Notes: a model not told the origin generated them from the sequence alone. 64,000 nucleotides of DNA from Streptomyces sp. DSM 110735 (GCF_016482685.1 NZ_JACYHF010000028.1:1-64000), one strand, 5' to 3'. Positions 15,673 through 25,796 are shown, numbered from the stretch's first letter. Translations and numbers: made by a program.

Positions 15673-17637
15673 GTGTCCGACAGGCAAACGCCGCGTCGCC
15701 GCGTGCCCGGGGCCGCCGGACCGCCCCGCCCCCGCGGCGCCGCCACCCGGCGCCAGCCGGGGCGCCCCGGCCCCGGCGCCCGCCCGGCCCGCCGCCCGTC
15801 CGGACCCCGGACCCCGTCCCGCCCCGCCTTCCGGCTCGGCAGCCCGCGCCCCCGGCTGCGCCTGGTCGGTCTCGCCTTCACCCTGGTGCTGTCCGCGTTC
15901 GTGGTCCGGCTGCTCCAGGTCCAGGCGGTGGACGCCAGCACCTACACCGCCAAGGCCGAGCAGAACCGCTACGTCGTGCACACCCTGGCCGCCGAGCGCG
16001 GCCGGATCACCGACCGCTCCGGGGTGGCCCTCGCCGTCAGCGAGGACGCCTACGACATCACCGCCGACCCCATGATGTTCCAGCCCGAGCAGCTCAAGGT
16101 CTCCGACGGACCCGAGCAGGCAGCCGCCCTGCTCGCCCCGATCCTGAACGAGGATCAGGCCACGCTCGTCAAGAAGCTCCGCCCCGCCGACAAGGAGTCG
16201 CGCTACGCCCGGCTCGCCACCCGGCAGACCCCGCAGGTCTGGAAGCAGATCAAGGACCTCAAAGCAGCCCTCGCCAAGAAGTCCGGCATCGCCAACGTGC
16301 TCGCGGGCGTCTTCGCCGACCCCAGCAGCCAGCGCGTGTACCCCAACGGCGACCTCGCCGCCGGGATACTGGGCTGGGTCAACAGCGAGGGCAAGGGCGG
16401 CGGCGGCATCGAGCAGCAGTTGAACAAGCAGCTCACCGGCAAGGACGGCAAGATCCGCTACGCCCAGTCCGGCGGTCGCGAGGTGCCCACCGCGGGCTCC
16501 ACCGAGACCCCCGCCGTCTCCGGCAGCGACATCGAGCTGACCATCGACCGCGACATCCAGTGGGCGGCGCAGAACGCCATCTCCCAGCAGGTCAGGAAGT
16601 CCAAGGCGGACCGGGGTTACGTCGTCGTCCAGGACACCCGCACCGGTCAGATCCTCGCCATGGCCAACTCGCCCGGCTTCGACCCCAACGACCTGTCCAA
16701 GGCGAACTCCGCCGCCATGGGCAACGCGGCCCTCCAGGACGCCTACGAACCCGGCTCGACTGCCAAGGTGATGTCCATGGCCGCCGTCCTGGAGGAGAAC
16801 GCGGCCACCCCGCTCACCCATGTCGTCGTACCCAACCGGCTGCACCGCGGCGACCGGCTCTTCCAGGACGACGTGGACCACGCCACCTGGCACCTCACCC
16901 TCAACGGCGTGCTCGCCAAGTCCAGCAACATCGGCACCATCCTCGCCACCGGACAGCTCGGCAAGACCCAGCGCGCGGCCAACGACACGCTCTACTCGTA
17001 CCTGCGCAAGTTCGGCATCGGCCGCTCCACCGGACTCGGCTTCCCCGGCGAGACCCCGGGCATCCTGGCGCCCGCCGCCAAGTGGTCCACCTCGCAGCAG
17101 TACACGATCCCTTTCGGCCAGGGCTTCTCCATCAACGCCGTCCAGGCGGCGTCCGTGTACTCGACCATCGCCAACGGGGGAGTGCGCGTCGCGCCCACCC
17201 TGGTGCGCGGCACCAAGGGCGCCGACGGGCGCTTCACCCCCGCGCCGCAGCCCGGGAAGACCCGGGTGGTCAGCGACAAGACCGCCCGCACCGTCGCCCA
17301 GATGCTGGAGTCCGTGGTCGACGACGAACAGGGCACCGGCATCAAGGCGCGCATCCCCGGCTACCGCGTCGCGGGCAAGACCGGTACCGCCAACCGCGTG
17401 GATCCGGCCACCGGGAGGTACCACGGATACACCTCCTCCTTCGCCGGATTCGCCCCCGCCGACAAGCCCCGCGTCACGGTCTACTGCGCCATCCAGAACG
17501 CCACCTCCGGCAGTTACTTCGGCGGACAGATCTGCGGACCCGTCTACAAGCAGGTGATGGAGTTCGCGCTGAAGACCCTCCAGGTCCCGCCGACCGGCGC
17601 GAAGCCCGCGAACCTGCCCGTCACCTACCAGCCCTGA
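15673..17637 (+). CDS. ftsI: Septal peptidoglycan transpeptidase FtsI (PBP3)
   Basis: A 654-residue class B penicillin-binding protein that cross-links septal peptidoglycan. A Pro/Arg-rich cytoplasmic N-terminus precedes a membrane helix around residue 60-80 (LVGLAFTLVLSAFVVRLLQ). Then come a PBP dimerisation domain and the transpeptidase domain with Ser362 in the STAK motif, S417-S418-N419, and K569-T570-G571. The GTG at 15673 was preferred because AGGTGA (15662-15667), which contains the ftsL stop, is an excellent Shine-Dalgarno sequence five bases upstream. An in-frame GTG at 15664 is possible. In Streptomyces FtsI is needed for sporulation septa rather than viability. Confidence 0.93.
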   Translation: MSDRQTPRRRVPGAAGPPRPRGAATRRQPGRPGPGARPARRPSGPRTPSRPAFRLGSPRPRLRLVGLAFTLVLSAFVVRLLQVQAVDASTYTAKAEQNRYVVHTLAAERGRITDRSGVALAVSEDAYDITADPMMFQPEQLKVSDGPEQAAALLAPILNEDQATLVKKLRPADKESRYARLATRQTPQVWKQIKDLKAALAKKSGIANVLAGVFADPSSQRVYPNGDLAAGILGWVNSEGKGGGGIEQQLNKQLTGKDGKIRYAQSGGREVPTAGSTETPAVSGSDIELTIDRDIQWAAQNAISQQVRKSKADRGYVVVQDTRTGQILAMANSPGFDPNDLSKANSAAMGNAALQDAYEPGSTAKVMSMAAVLEENAATPLTHVVVPNRLHRGDRLFQDDVDHATWHLTLNGVLAKSSNIGTILATGQLGKTQRAANDTLYSYLRKFGIGRSTGLGFPGETPGILAPAAKWSTSQQYTIPFGQGFSINAVQAASVYSTIANGGVRVAPTLVRGTKGADGRFTPAPQPGKTRVVSDKTARTVAQMLESVVDDEQGTGIKARIPGYRVAGKTGTANRVDPATGRYHGYTSSFAGFAPADKPRVTVYCAIQNATSGSYFGGQICGPVYKQVMEFALKTLQVPPTGAKPANLPVTYQP

Positions 17638-17681
17638 CCGGCCGCGACAGCCCACCGGGCCCCCACCACCAGGAACGAGCC

Positions 17682-19337
17682 GTGACAACGATCACCCCCG
17701 ACGACGGGAACCGAACAGGCCCCCGCCCCTCGCTTCGCCCCGAGGCGGGTACTCCCGGTACGCTCACCGCCGTGCCACACGCTGATCAGTCCCAAACCAC
17801 CCAGAAGGGCGCTTCCGTGACCTACCCGGGACCGCCACGACCGGTTCGGATCTCCGCCACCCCCCTCGCGGAACTCGCCGATCAGTTGGGGATCGCCGCA
17901 CCGGCCGGCTCCGCCGAGGTCACGGGCATCACCCACGACTCGCGCGCCGTCCGCCCCGGCGACATCTACGCCGCACTGCCCGGCGCCCGCCTGCACGGCG
18001 CCGACTTCGTCACCCAGGCCGCGAGCCTCGGCGCCGTCGCCGTGCTCACCGACCCCACCGGCGCCGAGCGCGCCGGAGCGACCGGACTGCCGGTCCTCGT
18101 CGTGGACGACCCGCGCGCGCAGATGGGCGAACTGGCCGCCACGGTCTACGGACACCCGGGCCGCGAGCTGCTCCAGATCGGCATCACCGGCACCTCCGGC
18201 AAGACCACCACCGCCTACCTCGTCGAGGGCGGTCTCAAGGCCGTACGCGCCACCGGGCTCATCGGCACCGTCGAGATGCGCATCGGCGAGGAGCGCATCA
18301 AGTCCGAGCGCACCACCCCCGAAGCCACCGACCTCCAGGCCCTGTTCGCCGTCATGCGCGAACGCGGCACCGAGGCGGTCGCCATGGAGGTCTCCAGTCA
18401 CGCGCTGGTGCTGGGCCGGGTGGACGGCTGCGTCTTCGACATCGCCGTCTTCAACAACCTGAGCCCGGAACACATGGAGTTCCACTCCGGCATGGAGGAC
18501 TACTTCCAGGCGAAGGCCCAGCTCTTCACGCCCGAGCGCAGCAGATTCGGCGTGGTCAACGCCGACGACGAGTACGGTCGCAGGCTCGCCCGGGAGGCGG
18601 GCGTCCCGGTCGTCACCTTCTCCGCCGAGGGCGACCCGGACGCCGACTGGCGCGCCGAGGACGTCCAGATCGGGCCCATGGACTCGACGTTCACCGCGAT
18701 CGGCCCGAACGGCGAGCGCGTGCACGCCCGCTCGCCGCTGCCCGGCCCCTTCAACGTGGCCAACACCCTCGCCGCCCTCGTCGCCCTCGCCTCGGCCGGG
18801 ATCGACCCGCAGACCGCCGCCGACGGCATCGCCGCCGTGCCCGGCGTCCCCGGCCGCCTGGAGCGCGTCGACGCCGGACAGCCCTACCTCGCGGTCGTGG
18901 ACTACGCCCACAAGACCGACGCGGTCGAATCGGTGCTCAAGGCGCTGCGCAAGGTCACCAAGGGCCGGCTGCACATCGTGCTCGGCTGCGGCGGCGACCG
19001 CGACAGGACCAAGCGCGCCCCGATGGGCGCCGCCGCCGCCCGGTACGCCGACATCGCCGTACTGACCTCAGACAACCCCCGCTCCGAGGACCCCCTCGCG
19101 ATCCTCGCGACCATGCTCGAAGGCGCCGCCTCCGTCCCCGCGCACGAGCGCGGCGAGGTGCTGCTCTTCGAGGAGCGTGCCGCCGCCATCGCCGCCGCCG
19201 TGGGCCGCGCGACCGCGGGCGACACCGTGCTGGTCGCGGGCAAGGGCCACGAGCAGGGCCAGGACATCGCCGGCGTGGTCCGTCCCTTCGACGACCGCCA
19301 GGTGCTCCGCGAAGCTATCCAGAACACCCAGGGATGA
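17682..19337 (+). CDS. murE: UDP-MurNAc-tripeptide synthetase MurE
   Basis: A 551-residue ligase that adds diaminopimelate to UDP-MurNAc-L-Ala-D-Glu in the cytoplasm. The ATP site is GITGTSGKTTT (K174). The acceptor specificity motif is D464-N465-P466-R467, diagnostic of diaminopimelate rather than lysine; Streptomyces uses the LL isomer. YFQAKAQLF carries the lysine expected to be carbamylated. Start: GTG at 17682 has AGGAACGAG upstream and gives a 45-residue extension. GTG at 17817 (MTYPGPPRP, with AGAAGGG upstream) gives the more typical 506 residues and may be the true start. murF begins four bases after its stop. Confidence 0.92.
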   Translation: MTTITPDDGNRTGPRPSLRPEAGTPGTLTAVPHADQSQTTQKGASVTYPGPPRPVRISATPLAELADQLGIAAPAGSAEVTGITHDSRAVRPGDIYAALPGARLHGADFVTQAASLGAVAVLTDPTGAERAGATGLPVLVVDDPRAQMGELAATVYGHPGRELLQIGITGTSGKTTTAYLVEGGLKAVRATGLIGTVEMRIGEERIKSERTTPEATDLQALFAVMRERGTEAVAMEVSSHALVLGRVDGCVFDIAVFNNLSPEHMEFHSGMEDYFQAKAQLFTPERSRFGVVNADDEYGRRLAREAGVPVVTFSAEGDPDADWRAEDVQIGPMDSTFTAIGPNGERVHARSPLPGPFNVANTLAALVALASAGIDPQTAADGIAAVPGVPGRLERVDAGQPYLAVVDYAHKTDAVESVLKALRKVTKGRLHIVLGCGGDRDRTKRAPMGAAAARYADIAVLTSDNPRSEDPLAILATMLEGAASVPAHERGEVLLFEERAAAIAAAVGRATAGDTVLVAGKGHEQGQDIAGVVRPFDDRQVLREAIQNTQG

Positions 19338-19341
19338 ACTT

Positions 19342-20757
19342 GTGATCGCCCTCTCCCTCGCCGAGATCGCAGCAGTCGTCGGCGGGCAGACACACGACAT
19401 ACCGGATACGTCCGTCACCGTCACGGGACCGGTCGTCCGGGACTCCCGCGAGGTGGTGCCCGGCGCCCTCTTCGTCGCGTTCAGCGGTGAGCGGGCCGAC
19501 GGCCACGACTTCGCCGAGGCGGTCGTCGAGGCGGGCGCCGTCGCCGTCCTGGCGACGCGCCCCGTCGGCGTGCCCGCCGTCGTCGTGGACGACGTGCAGA
19601 GCGCCCTCGGCGCCCTCGCCCGCCACGTGGTGGAGCGCCTCGGCGCCACCCTCGTCGCGCTCACCGGCTCGGCGGGCAAGACCAGCACCAAGGACCTCAT
19701 CGCCCAGGTCCTCGGCGGCAAGGCGCCCACCGTCTTCACGCCCGGCTCGCTCAACAACGAGATCGGGCTGCCCCTGACCGCCCTGTCCGCCACCGAGGAG
19801 ACGAAGTTCCTCGTGCTTGAGATGGGCGCCCGCGGCATCGGGCACATCCGCTACCTCGCCGGTCTCACCCCGCCGAAGGTCGGACTCGTGCTCAACGTCG
19901 GCAGCGCCCACATCGGCGAGTTCGGCGGACGCGAGCAGATCGCCCAGGCCAAGGGCGAGTTGGTGGAGGCACTGCCCCCGGCCGAGGAGGGCGGCATCGC
20001 CGTCCTCAACGCCGACGACCCGCTGGTGCGCGCCATGGCCTCCCGTACCCGCGCGAAGGTGGTCCTTTTCGGAGAGTCGGCCGAAGCGGACGTACGCGCC
20101 GAGAACGTGCGACTCACGGACAGCGGACAGCCTGCCTTCAGCCTTCACACACCCTCCGGTGCAAGCGATGTGACCATGCGCCTGTACGGTGAGCACCACG
20201 TGTCGAACGCGCTCGCCGCGGCCGCCGTCGCCCATGAGCTGGGCATGTCCGCAACCGAGATCGCCACCGCGCTCTCCGAGGCGGGCTCCCTCTCCCGCTG
20301 GCGCATGGAGGTCACCGAGCGCCCGGACGGCGTGACCATCGTCAACGACGCCTACAACGCCAACCCCGAGTCCATGCGTGCCGCCCTCAGGGCGCTCGCG
20401 GCCATGGGCAAGGGGCGCCGCACGTGGGCGGTGCTCGGCAAGATGGCCGAGCTGGGGGACGAGGCGCTCGCCGAGCACGACGCGGTCGGACGGCTCGCCG
20501 TCCGGCTCAACGTCAGCAAGCTCGTCGCGGTCGGGGGGATCGAAGCCTCCTGGCTGCAACTGGGCGCATACAACGAGGGTTCGTGGGGTGAGGAGTCGGT
20601 GCACGTGTCCGACGCACAGGCGGCGATCGACCTGTTGCGCAGCGAGCTGCGCCCGGGGGACGTCGTGCTGGTGAAGGCGTCCCGTTCCGTGGGTCTGGAG
20701 AGCGTCGCCCAGACGCTCGCCTCCGCCGGGACCGAGGGCGAGGTCGCCGCCCGATGA
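19342..20757 (+). CDS. murF: UDP-MurNAc-pentapeptide synthetase MurF
   Basis: A 471-residue Mur ligase that adds D-Ala-D-Ala to UDP-MurNAc-tripeptide, the last cytoplasmic step before the lipid stage. The ATP site is LTGSAGKTSTKDL (K113). Further motifs are LVLEMGARGIGHI, NVGSAHIGEFG, and NDAYNANPESM in the C-terminal domain. The GTG start at 19342 sits four bases after the murE stop. The end overlaps mraY as ATGA, so the two are translationally coupled. Length and motif order are normal. Confidence 0.95.
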   Translation: MIALSLAEIAAVVGGQTHDIPDTSVTVTGPVVRDSREVVPGALFVAFSGERADGHDFAEAVVEAGAVAVLATRPVGVPAVVVDDVQSALGALARHVVERLGATLVALTGSAGKTSTKDLIAQVLGGKAPTVFTPGSLNNEIGLPLTALSATEETKFLVLEMGARGIGHIRYLAGLTPPKVGLVLNVGSAHIGEFGGREQIAQAKGELVEALPPAEEGGIAVLNADDPLVRAMASRTRAKVVLFGESAEADVRAENVRLTDSGQPAFSLHTPSGASDVTMRLYGEHHVSNALAAAAVAHELGMSATEIATALSEAGSLSRWRMEVTERPDGVTIVNDAYNANPESMRAALRALAAMGKGRRTWAVLGKMAELGDEALAEHDAVGRLAVRLNVSKLVAVGGIEASWLQLGAYNEGSWGEESVHVSDAQAAIDLLRSELRPGDVVLVKASRSVGLESVAQTLASAGTEGEVAAR

Positions 20758-21827
20758 TGAATCAGGTCCTGTTCTCAGGCGTCATCGGCCTCTTCCTGAC
20801 GCTGATCGGCACCCCGCTGCTGATCAAGCTCCTCGCCCGCAAGGGTTACGGCCAGTTCATCCGCGACGACGGCCCGCGCGAGCACGCCAGCAAGCGCGGT
20901 ACGCCGACCATGGGCGGCATCGCCTTCATCCTGTCCACGATCGCCGCGTACTTCCTCAGCAAGGTGATCACCGGCAAGCCCCCGACGTACTCGGGTCTGC
21001 TGGTCCTCGGCCTGATGTTCGGCATGGGTCTGGTCGGCTTCCTCGACGACTACATCAAGATCGTCAAGCGCCGTTCGCTGGGTCTGCGGGCCAAGGCGAA
21101 GATGGCGGGACAGCTCATCGTCGGCATCGGCTTCGCGGCCCTCGCGCTGCAGTTCCCGGACAACCGGGGCAACACCCCGGCGTCGACCAAGCTGTCGTTC
21201 ATCACGGACTTCGGCTGGAACATCGGCCCGGTGCTGTTCGTGGTCTGGGCGCTGTTCATGATCCTCGCGATGTCGAACGGCGTGAACCTCACCGACGGTC
21301 TCGACGGTCTCGCCACCGGCGCCTCCGTCCTGGTCTTCGGCGCCTACACGTTCATCGGCGTCTGGCAGTTCCAGGAGTCCTGCGCCAACGCGATGACCCT
21401 GACCAACCCGGCCGCCTGCTACGAGGTCCGCGATCCGCTCGACCTCGCGGTGGTCGCCTCCGCCCTGATGGGTTCCTGCCTGGGCTTCCTGTGGTGGAAC
21501 ACCTCCCCGGCGAAGATCTTCATGGGCGACACCGGTTCGCTCGCCCTCGGCGGTGTCCTCACCGGTCTGGCCATCCTCTCCCGCACGGAGCTGCTGGTGG
21601 CCATCATGGGCGGTCTGTTCGTCCTCATCACCATGTCGGTCGTCATCCAGGTCGGCTCCTTCCGGCTCACCGGCAAGCGCGTCTTCCGGATGGCACCACT
21701 CCAGCACCACTTCGAACTCAAGGGCTGGTCCGAAGTCCTGGTGGTGGTCCGTTTCTGGATCATCCAGGGCATCTGTGTCATCGTCGGACTGGGCCTCTTC
21801 TACGCGGGATGGGCAGCGGACAAGTGA
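20754..21827 (+). CDS. mraY: Phospho-MurNAc-pentapeptide transferase MraY
   Basis: A 357-residue integral membrane enzyme with about ten helices. It transfers phospho-MurNAc-pentapeptide to undecaprenyl phosphate to make lipid I on the inner face of the membrane. The catalytic aspartates are D98-D99 in GFLDDYIKI, with NLTDGLDGLA and FMGDTGSLALGG as the other conserved loops, and PLQHHFELKGW near the C-terminus. The first ATG overlaps the murF stop (ATGA); a second ATG directly follows. The gene ends in a GTGA overlap with murD. Confidence 0.95.
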   Translation: MMNQVLFSGVIGLFLTLIGTPLLIKLLARKGYGQFIRDDGPREHASKRGTPTMGGIAFILSTIAAYFLSKVITGKPPTYSGLLVLGLMFGMGLVGFLDDYIKIVKRRSLGLRAKAKMAGQLIVGIGFAALALQFPDNRGNTPASTKLSFITDFGWNIGPVLFVVWALFMILAMSNGVNLTDGLDGLATGASVLVFGAYTFIGVWQFQESCANAMTLTNPAACYEVRDPLDLAVVASALMGSCLGFLWWNTSPAKIFMGDTGSLALGGVLTGLAILSRTELLVAIMGGLFVLITMSVVIQVGSFRLTGKRVFRMAPLQHHFELKGWSEVLVVVRFWIIQGICVIVGLGLFYAGWAADK

Positions 21828-23251
21828 CCACCTCGGTGCCTTCGGGGCAGAGCGAATTCCAGGACAGGCGCGTCACGGTCGCCGGACTCGGCGTCTCGGG
21901 CGTCCCGGCCGCCAGGGCGCTGCGCGAGCGCGGCGCGATCGTCACGGTCGTCAACGACGGCGACGACGAGCGGGCACGGGCGCAGGCCGCCGAACTGGAA
22001 GCGCTCGGCGTCACCGTCCGCCTCGGCGACGGCGCGGCGCTCCCCGAGGGCACCGAGCTGATCGTCACCGCCCCCGGCTGGCAGCCCGGCAAGCCGCTCT
22101 TCCAGGCGGCCGAGCGGGCGGGCGTGCCGATCTGGGGCGACGTGGAGCTGGCCTGGCGCCTCAGGGGTCCTGACGCGGCACCCTGGCTCGCCGTCACCGG
22201 CACCAACGGCAAGACCACCACCGTGCAGATGCTCGCCTCCATCCTCAAGGCGGCGGGTCTGCGCACGGCGGCGGTCGGCAACATCGGCGTCTCCCTGCTG
22301 GACGCCGTCCTCGGCGAGGAGGAGTACGACGTCCTCGCCGTCGAGCTGTCCAGCTACCAGCTCCACTGGGCGCCCTCGCTGCGCGCCTACTCGGGCGCGG
22401 TGCTCAACCTCGCCCCGGACCACCTCGACTGGCACGGCTCCATGGACGCGTACGCCGCCGACAAGGGCCGTATCTACGAGGGCAACAAGGTCGCCTGCGT
22501 CTACAACGTGGCCGACCCGCGCACCGAGGACCTGGTCCGCGAGGCGGACGTGGAGGAGGGCTGCCGGGCCGTCGGGTTCACCCTCGGCACCCCGGCCGTC
22601 TCCCAACTCGGCGTCGTGGACGGCATCCTGATCGACCGTGCCTTCGTCGAGAACCGGCACAAGAACGCGCAGGAGCTGGCCGAGGTCTCCGACGTCGAGC
22701 CGCCCGCCCTGCACAACATCGCCAACGCGCTGGCGGCAGCCGCCCTCGCCCGCTCCTTCGGAGTGCCGGCCCAGGCGGTGCGCGACGGACTGCGCGCCTT
22801 CCGCCCCGACGCCCACCGCATCCAGCACGTCGCCGACCTCGACGGCGTGGCGTACGTGGACGACTCCAAGGCGACCAACACCCATGCCGCGGAAGCCTCG
22901 TTGGCCGCCTACGAGCCCATCGTGTGGATCGCGGGCGGACTCGCCAAGGGCGCCGAGTTCGACGAGCTGGTCGCCAACTCCGCCAAGCGCCTTCGCGGCG
23001 CAGTCCTGATCGGCGCCGACCGCGCGCTGATCCGCGAGGCCCTCGCGCGACACGCCCCGGAAGTACCCGTCGTGGACCTCGACCGGACCGACACTGGGGC
23101 GATGCTCCAGGCGGTGACGGAGGCGAAGCGACTGGCCCGGCCGGGTGACACGGTCCTGCTGGCCCCCGCCTGTGCCTCCATGGACATGTTCACCAACTAC
23201 AACCAGCGCGGTGACGCGTTCGCGGCGGCCGTCCGCGAGCTCGGCGCCTGA
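21824..23251 (+). CDS. murD: UDP-MurNAc-L-Ala:D-Glu ligase MurD
   Basis: A 475-residue Mur ligase adding D-Glu to UDP-MurNAc-L-Ala. An N-terminal Rossmann-like domain (VTVAGLGVSGVPAARAL) is followed by the ATP site WLAVTGTNGKTTTVQML, the metal/ATP loop VELSSYQLHW, and NLAPDHLDWHGSMDAYAADKGRI with the carbamylation lysine. The C-terminal domain has YVDDSKATNTHAA. The GTG start overlaps the mraY stop (GTGA). An in-frame ATG five codons upstream (21809) is an alternative that would overlap mraY more deeply. murD sits in its usual place between mraY and ftsW. Confidence 0.94.
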   Translation: MTTSVPSGQSEFQDRRVTVAGLGVSGVPAARALRERGAIVTVVNDGDDERARAQAAELEALGVTVRLGDGAALPEGTELIVTAPGWQPGKPLFQAAERAGVPIWGDVELAWRLRGPDAAPWLAVTGTNGKTTTVQMLASILKAAGLRTAAVGNIGVSLLDAVLGEEEYDVLAVELSSYQLHWAPSLRAYSGAVLNLAPDHLDWHGSMDAYAADKGRIYEGNKVACVYNVADPRTEDLVREADVEEGCRAVGFTLGTPAVSQLGVVDGILIDRAFVENRHKNAQELAEVSDVEPPALHNIANALAAAALARSFGVPAQAVRDGLRAFRPDAHRIQHVADLDGVAYVDDSKATNTHAAEASLAAYEPIVWIAGGLAKGAEFDELVANSAKRLRGAVLIGADRALIREALARHAPEVPVVDLDRTDTGAMLQAVTEAKRLARPGDTVLLAPACASMDMFTNYNQRGDAFAAAVRELGA

Positions 23252-23319
23252 CCCCGGCCGCCCGCCGGGCGGAACTTGGGAGGGACGCGTGGGACGTTCG
23301 GTGCTCAGGGGAGGCGTGG

Positions 23320-24681
23320 ATGGCCGCTAGCCGTACCGGACGACCGCCCGTGCAGCGGGCGGTCCGCCGCCCCGCACCCCGGCCGAGCGTGCCCGACAAC
23401 CCCCTCCGCAGACTGCGCACCCGCGCCCGCAAGGCGTGGGACCGCCCGCTGACCGCGTACTACCTGATCCTCGGCGGCAGCCTGCTGATCATCGTGCTCG
23501 GTCTGGTCATGGTCTACTCGGCCTCCCAGATCACCGCGCTCCAGCTCTCGCTGCCCGGCTCGTTCTTCTTCCGCAAGCAGTTCCTCGCCGCGCTCATCGG
23601 CGGCGCGCTGCTCTTCGCCGCCTCCCGGATGCCGGTACGGCTGCACCGGGCGCTTGCCTACCCCATCCTCGCCGTCGCCGTCTTCGCGATGGCGCTGGTG
23701 CAGGTGCCGGGGATAGGGATGTCGGTCAACGGCAACCGGAACTGGATCTCGCTCGGCGGCTCCTTCCAGATCCAGCCCAGCGAGTTCGGCAAGCTCGCCC
23801 TCGTCCTGTGGGGCGCGGACCTGATCGCCCGCAAGCAGGACAAGAAGCTGCTGACCCAGTGGAAGCACATGCTGGTCCCGCTGGTCCCGGTCGCCTTCAT
23901 GCTGCTCGGTCTGATCATGCTCGGCGGCGACATGGGCACCGCGATCATCCTCACCGCGATCCTGTTCGGTCTGCTCTGGCTCGCCGGGGCTCCGACCAGG
24001 CTGTTCGCCGGGGTGCTCTCGGTCGCGGCGCTGATCGGTGTGATCCTCATCAAGACCAGCCCCAACCGGATGGCCCGGCTCGCCTGCATCGGCGCGACCG
24101 AGCCCAAGGCGGGCGGCGCCGACTGCTGGCAGGCCGTGCACGGGATCTACGCCCTCGCCTCCGGCGGAATCTTCGGTTCCGGTCTTGGCGCGAGTGTGGA
24201 GAAATGGGGTCAACTCCCCGAAGCCCACACCGACTTCATCTTCGCCGTCACCGGTGAGGAACTGGGTCTGGCGGGGACGCTGTCGGTGCTCGCCCTGTTC
24301 GCCGCTCTAGGCTATGCGGGTATCCGCGTGGCCGGACGCACGGAGGACCCCTTCGTGAGGTACGCCGCGGGAGGCGTGACCACCTGGATCACCGCGCAGG
24401 CGGTGATCAACATCGGTGCGGTGCTCGGCCTGCTGCCGATCGCCGGTGTCCCCCTCCCGCTGTTCTCCTACGGAGGGTCCGCCCTGCTGCCGACCATGTT
24501 CGCCATCGGGCTGCTGATCGCCTTCGCGCGTGACGATCCCGCTGCGCGGGCGGCGCTGGCGATGCGGCAACCCCGCTTTGGTAGAAAGCGGGCGGGCGGC
24601 TCCCGTGCCGAGCGGGTGCCCCGGAGATGGAACACGATGCGACGGCGTGCCTCGGCGGCGCGTTCGTCCGGAGAGCGGTGA
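23320..24681 (+). CDS. ftsW: Septal peptidoglycan glycosyltransferase FtsW
   Basis: A 453-residue SEDS-family polymerase with ten membrane helices. It joins lipid II into glycan strands at the septum with its partner FtsI. SEDS signatures: FQIQPSEFGKLALVLWGADL, GGDMGTAIIL, AHTDFIFAVTGEELGL, and IAGVPLPLFSYGGSALL. The basic, Pro-rich N-terminus (1-40) and the Arg-rich tail are cytoplasmic extensions common in actinobacteria. The ATG follows GGGGAGG with six bases between. It lies 68 bases after murD and seven before murG. Confidence 0.94.
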   Translation: MAASRTGRPPVQRAVRRPAPRPSVPDNPLRRLRTRARKAWDRPLTAYYLILGGSLLIIVLGLVMVYSASQITALQLSLPGSFFFRKQFLAALIGGALLFAASRMPVRLHRALAYPILAVAVFAMALVQVPGIGMSVNGNRNWISLGGSFQIQPSEFGKLALVLWGADLIARKQDKKLLTQWKHMLVPLVPVAFMLLGLIMLGGDMGTAIILTAILFGLLWLAGAPTRLFAGVLSVAALIGVILIKTSPNRMARLACIGATEPKAGGADCWQAVHGIYALASGGIFGSGLGASVEKWGQLPEAHTDFIFAVTGEELGLAGTLSVLALFAALGYAGIRVAGRTEDPFVRYAAGGVTTWITAQAVINIGAVLGLLPIAGVPLPLFSYGGSALLPTMFAIGLLIAFARDDPAARAALAMRQPRFGRKRAGGSRAERVPRRWNTMRRRASAARSSGER

Positions 24682-24687
24682 ATTTCG

Positions 24688-25776
24688 GTGCATGTCGTAC
24701 TCGCCGGCGGGGGTACCGCGGGCCACATCGAGCCCGCGCTCGCCCTCGCGGACGCCCTGCGCAGGCAGGACCCCACCGTGGGGATCACGGCCCTGGGCAC
24801 GGAACGCGGCCTTGAGACGCGGCTCGTTCCCGAGCGCGGCTACGAGCTGGCGCTGATCCCGGCGGTCCCGCTGCCGCGCAAGCCCACGCCCGAGCTGATC
24901 ACGGTCCCGGGACGGCTGCGCGGCACGATCAAGGCCACGGAGCAGATCCTGGAGCGCACCAAGGCGGACGCCGTGGTCGGCTTCGGCGGCTACGTCGCGC
25001 TGCCCGCGTATCTGGCCGCCAAGCGCCTCGGCGTGCCGATCGTGGTCCACGAGGCCAACGCCCGCCCCGGTCTGGCCAACAAGATCGGCTCGCGCTACGC
25101 GGCCCGGGTGGCCGTCTCCACGCCCGACAGCAAGCTCCGGGACGCCCGCTACATCGGCATCCCGCTGCGCCGCTCCATCGCCACCCTGGACCGCGCCGCC
25201 CTGCGCCCCGAGGCTCGCCACTACTTCGGTCTGAGCCCCAACCTGCCGACCCTGCTGGTCTCCGGCGGCTCGCAGGGCGCCCGGCGCCTGAACGAGGTCG
25301 TCCAGCAGGTCGCGCCCTGGCTCCAGCAGGCAGGCATCCAGATCCTGCACGCGGTCGGCCCGAAGAACGAACTGCCGCAGGTGCAGCAGATGCCGGGGAT
25401 GCCCCCGTACCTCCCGGTAAGTTACCTGGACCGGATGGACCTCGCGTACGCCGCGGCCGACCTGATGCTCTGCCGCGCGGGCGCGATGACCGTCGCCGAA
25501 CTCTCCGCCGTCGGGCTCCCGGCCGCCTACGTCCCGCTGCCCATCGGCAACGGCGAACAGCGGCTCAACGCCCAGCCGGTGGTCAAGGCGGGCGGCGGAC
25601 TCCTCGTGGACGACGCGGACCTGACGCCGGAGTGGATCCAGCAGAACGTGCTGCCGGTCCTGGCCGACCCGCACCGCCTCTACGAGATGTCCCGCGCCGC
25701 CGGTGAGTTCGGCCGCCGCGACGCCGACGACCTCCTCGTCGGCATGGTCTACGAGGCGATCGCCGCGGGCCGGTAG
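24688..25776 (+). CDS. murG: Lipid II synthase MurG
   Basis: A 362-residue GT28 glycosyltransferase that adds GlcNAc from UDP-GlcNAc to lipid I, making lipid II at the inner membrane face. The N-terminal acceptor domain has the glycine-rich loop LAGGGTAGHIEPALALADAL and VVGFGGYVALPAYLAA. The C-terminal donor domain has LLVSGGSQGARRLNE, and CRAGAMTVAELSAVGLPAAYVPLPIGNGEQRLNA, the UDP-GlcNAc site. The GTG start at 24688 opens MHVVLAGGG, as in homologues. It follows ftsW by six bases. Confidence 0.95.
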   Translation: MHVVLAGGGTAGHIEPALALADALRRQDPTVGITALGTERGLETRLVPERGYELALIPAVPLPRKPTPELITVPGRLRGTIKATEQILERTKADAVVGFGGYVALPAYLAAKRLGVPIVVHEANARPGLANKIGSRYAARVAVSTPDSKLRDARYIGIPLRRSIATLDRAALRPEARHYFGLSPNLPTLLVSGGSQGARRLNEVVQQVAPWLQQAGIQILHAVGPKNELPQVQQMPGMPPYLPVSYLDRMDLAYAAADLMLCRAGAMTVAELSAVGLPAAYVPLPIGNGEQRLNAQPVVKAGGGLLVDDADLTPEWIQQNVLPVLADPHRLYEMSRAAGEFGRRDADDLLVGMVYEAIAAGR

Positions 25777-25796
25777 GACCGTCGAACGAAGGGACA

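Noticed and set aside
17682..17816. A separate small gene before murE
   Set aside because: It is in frame with murE and is better explained as an N-terminal extension or leader.
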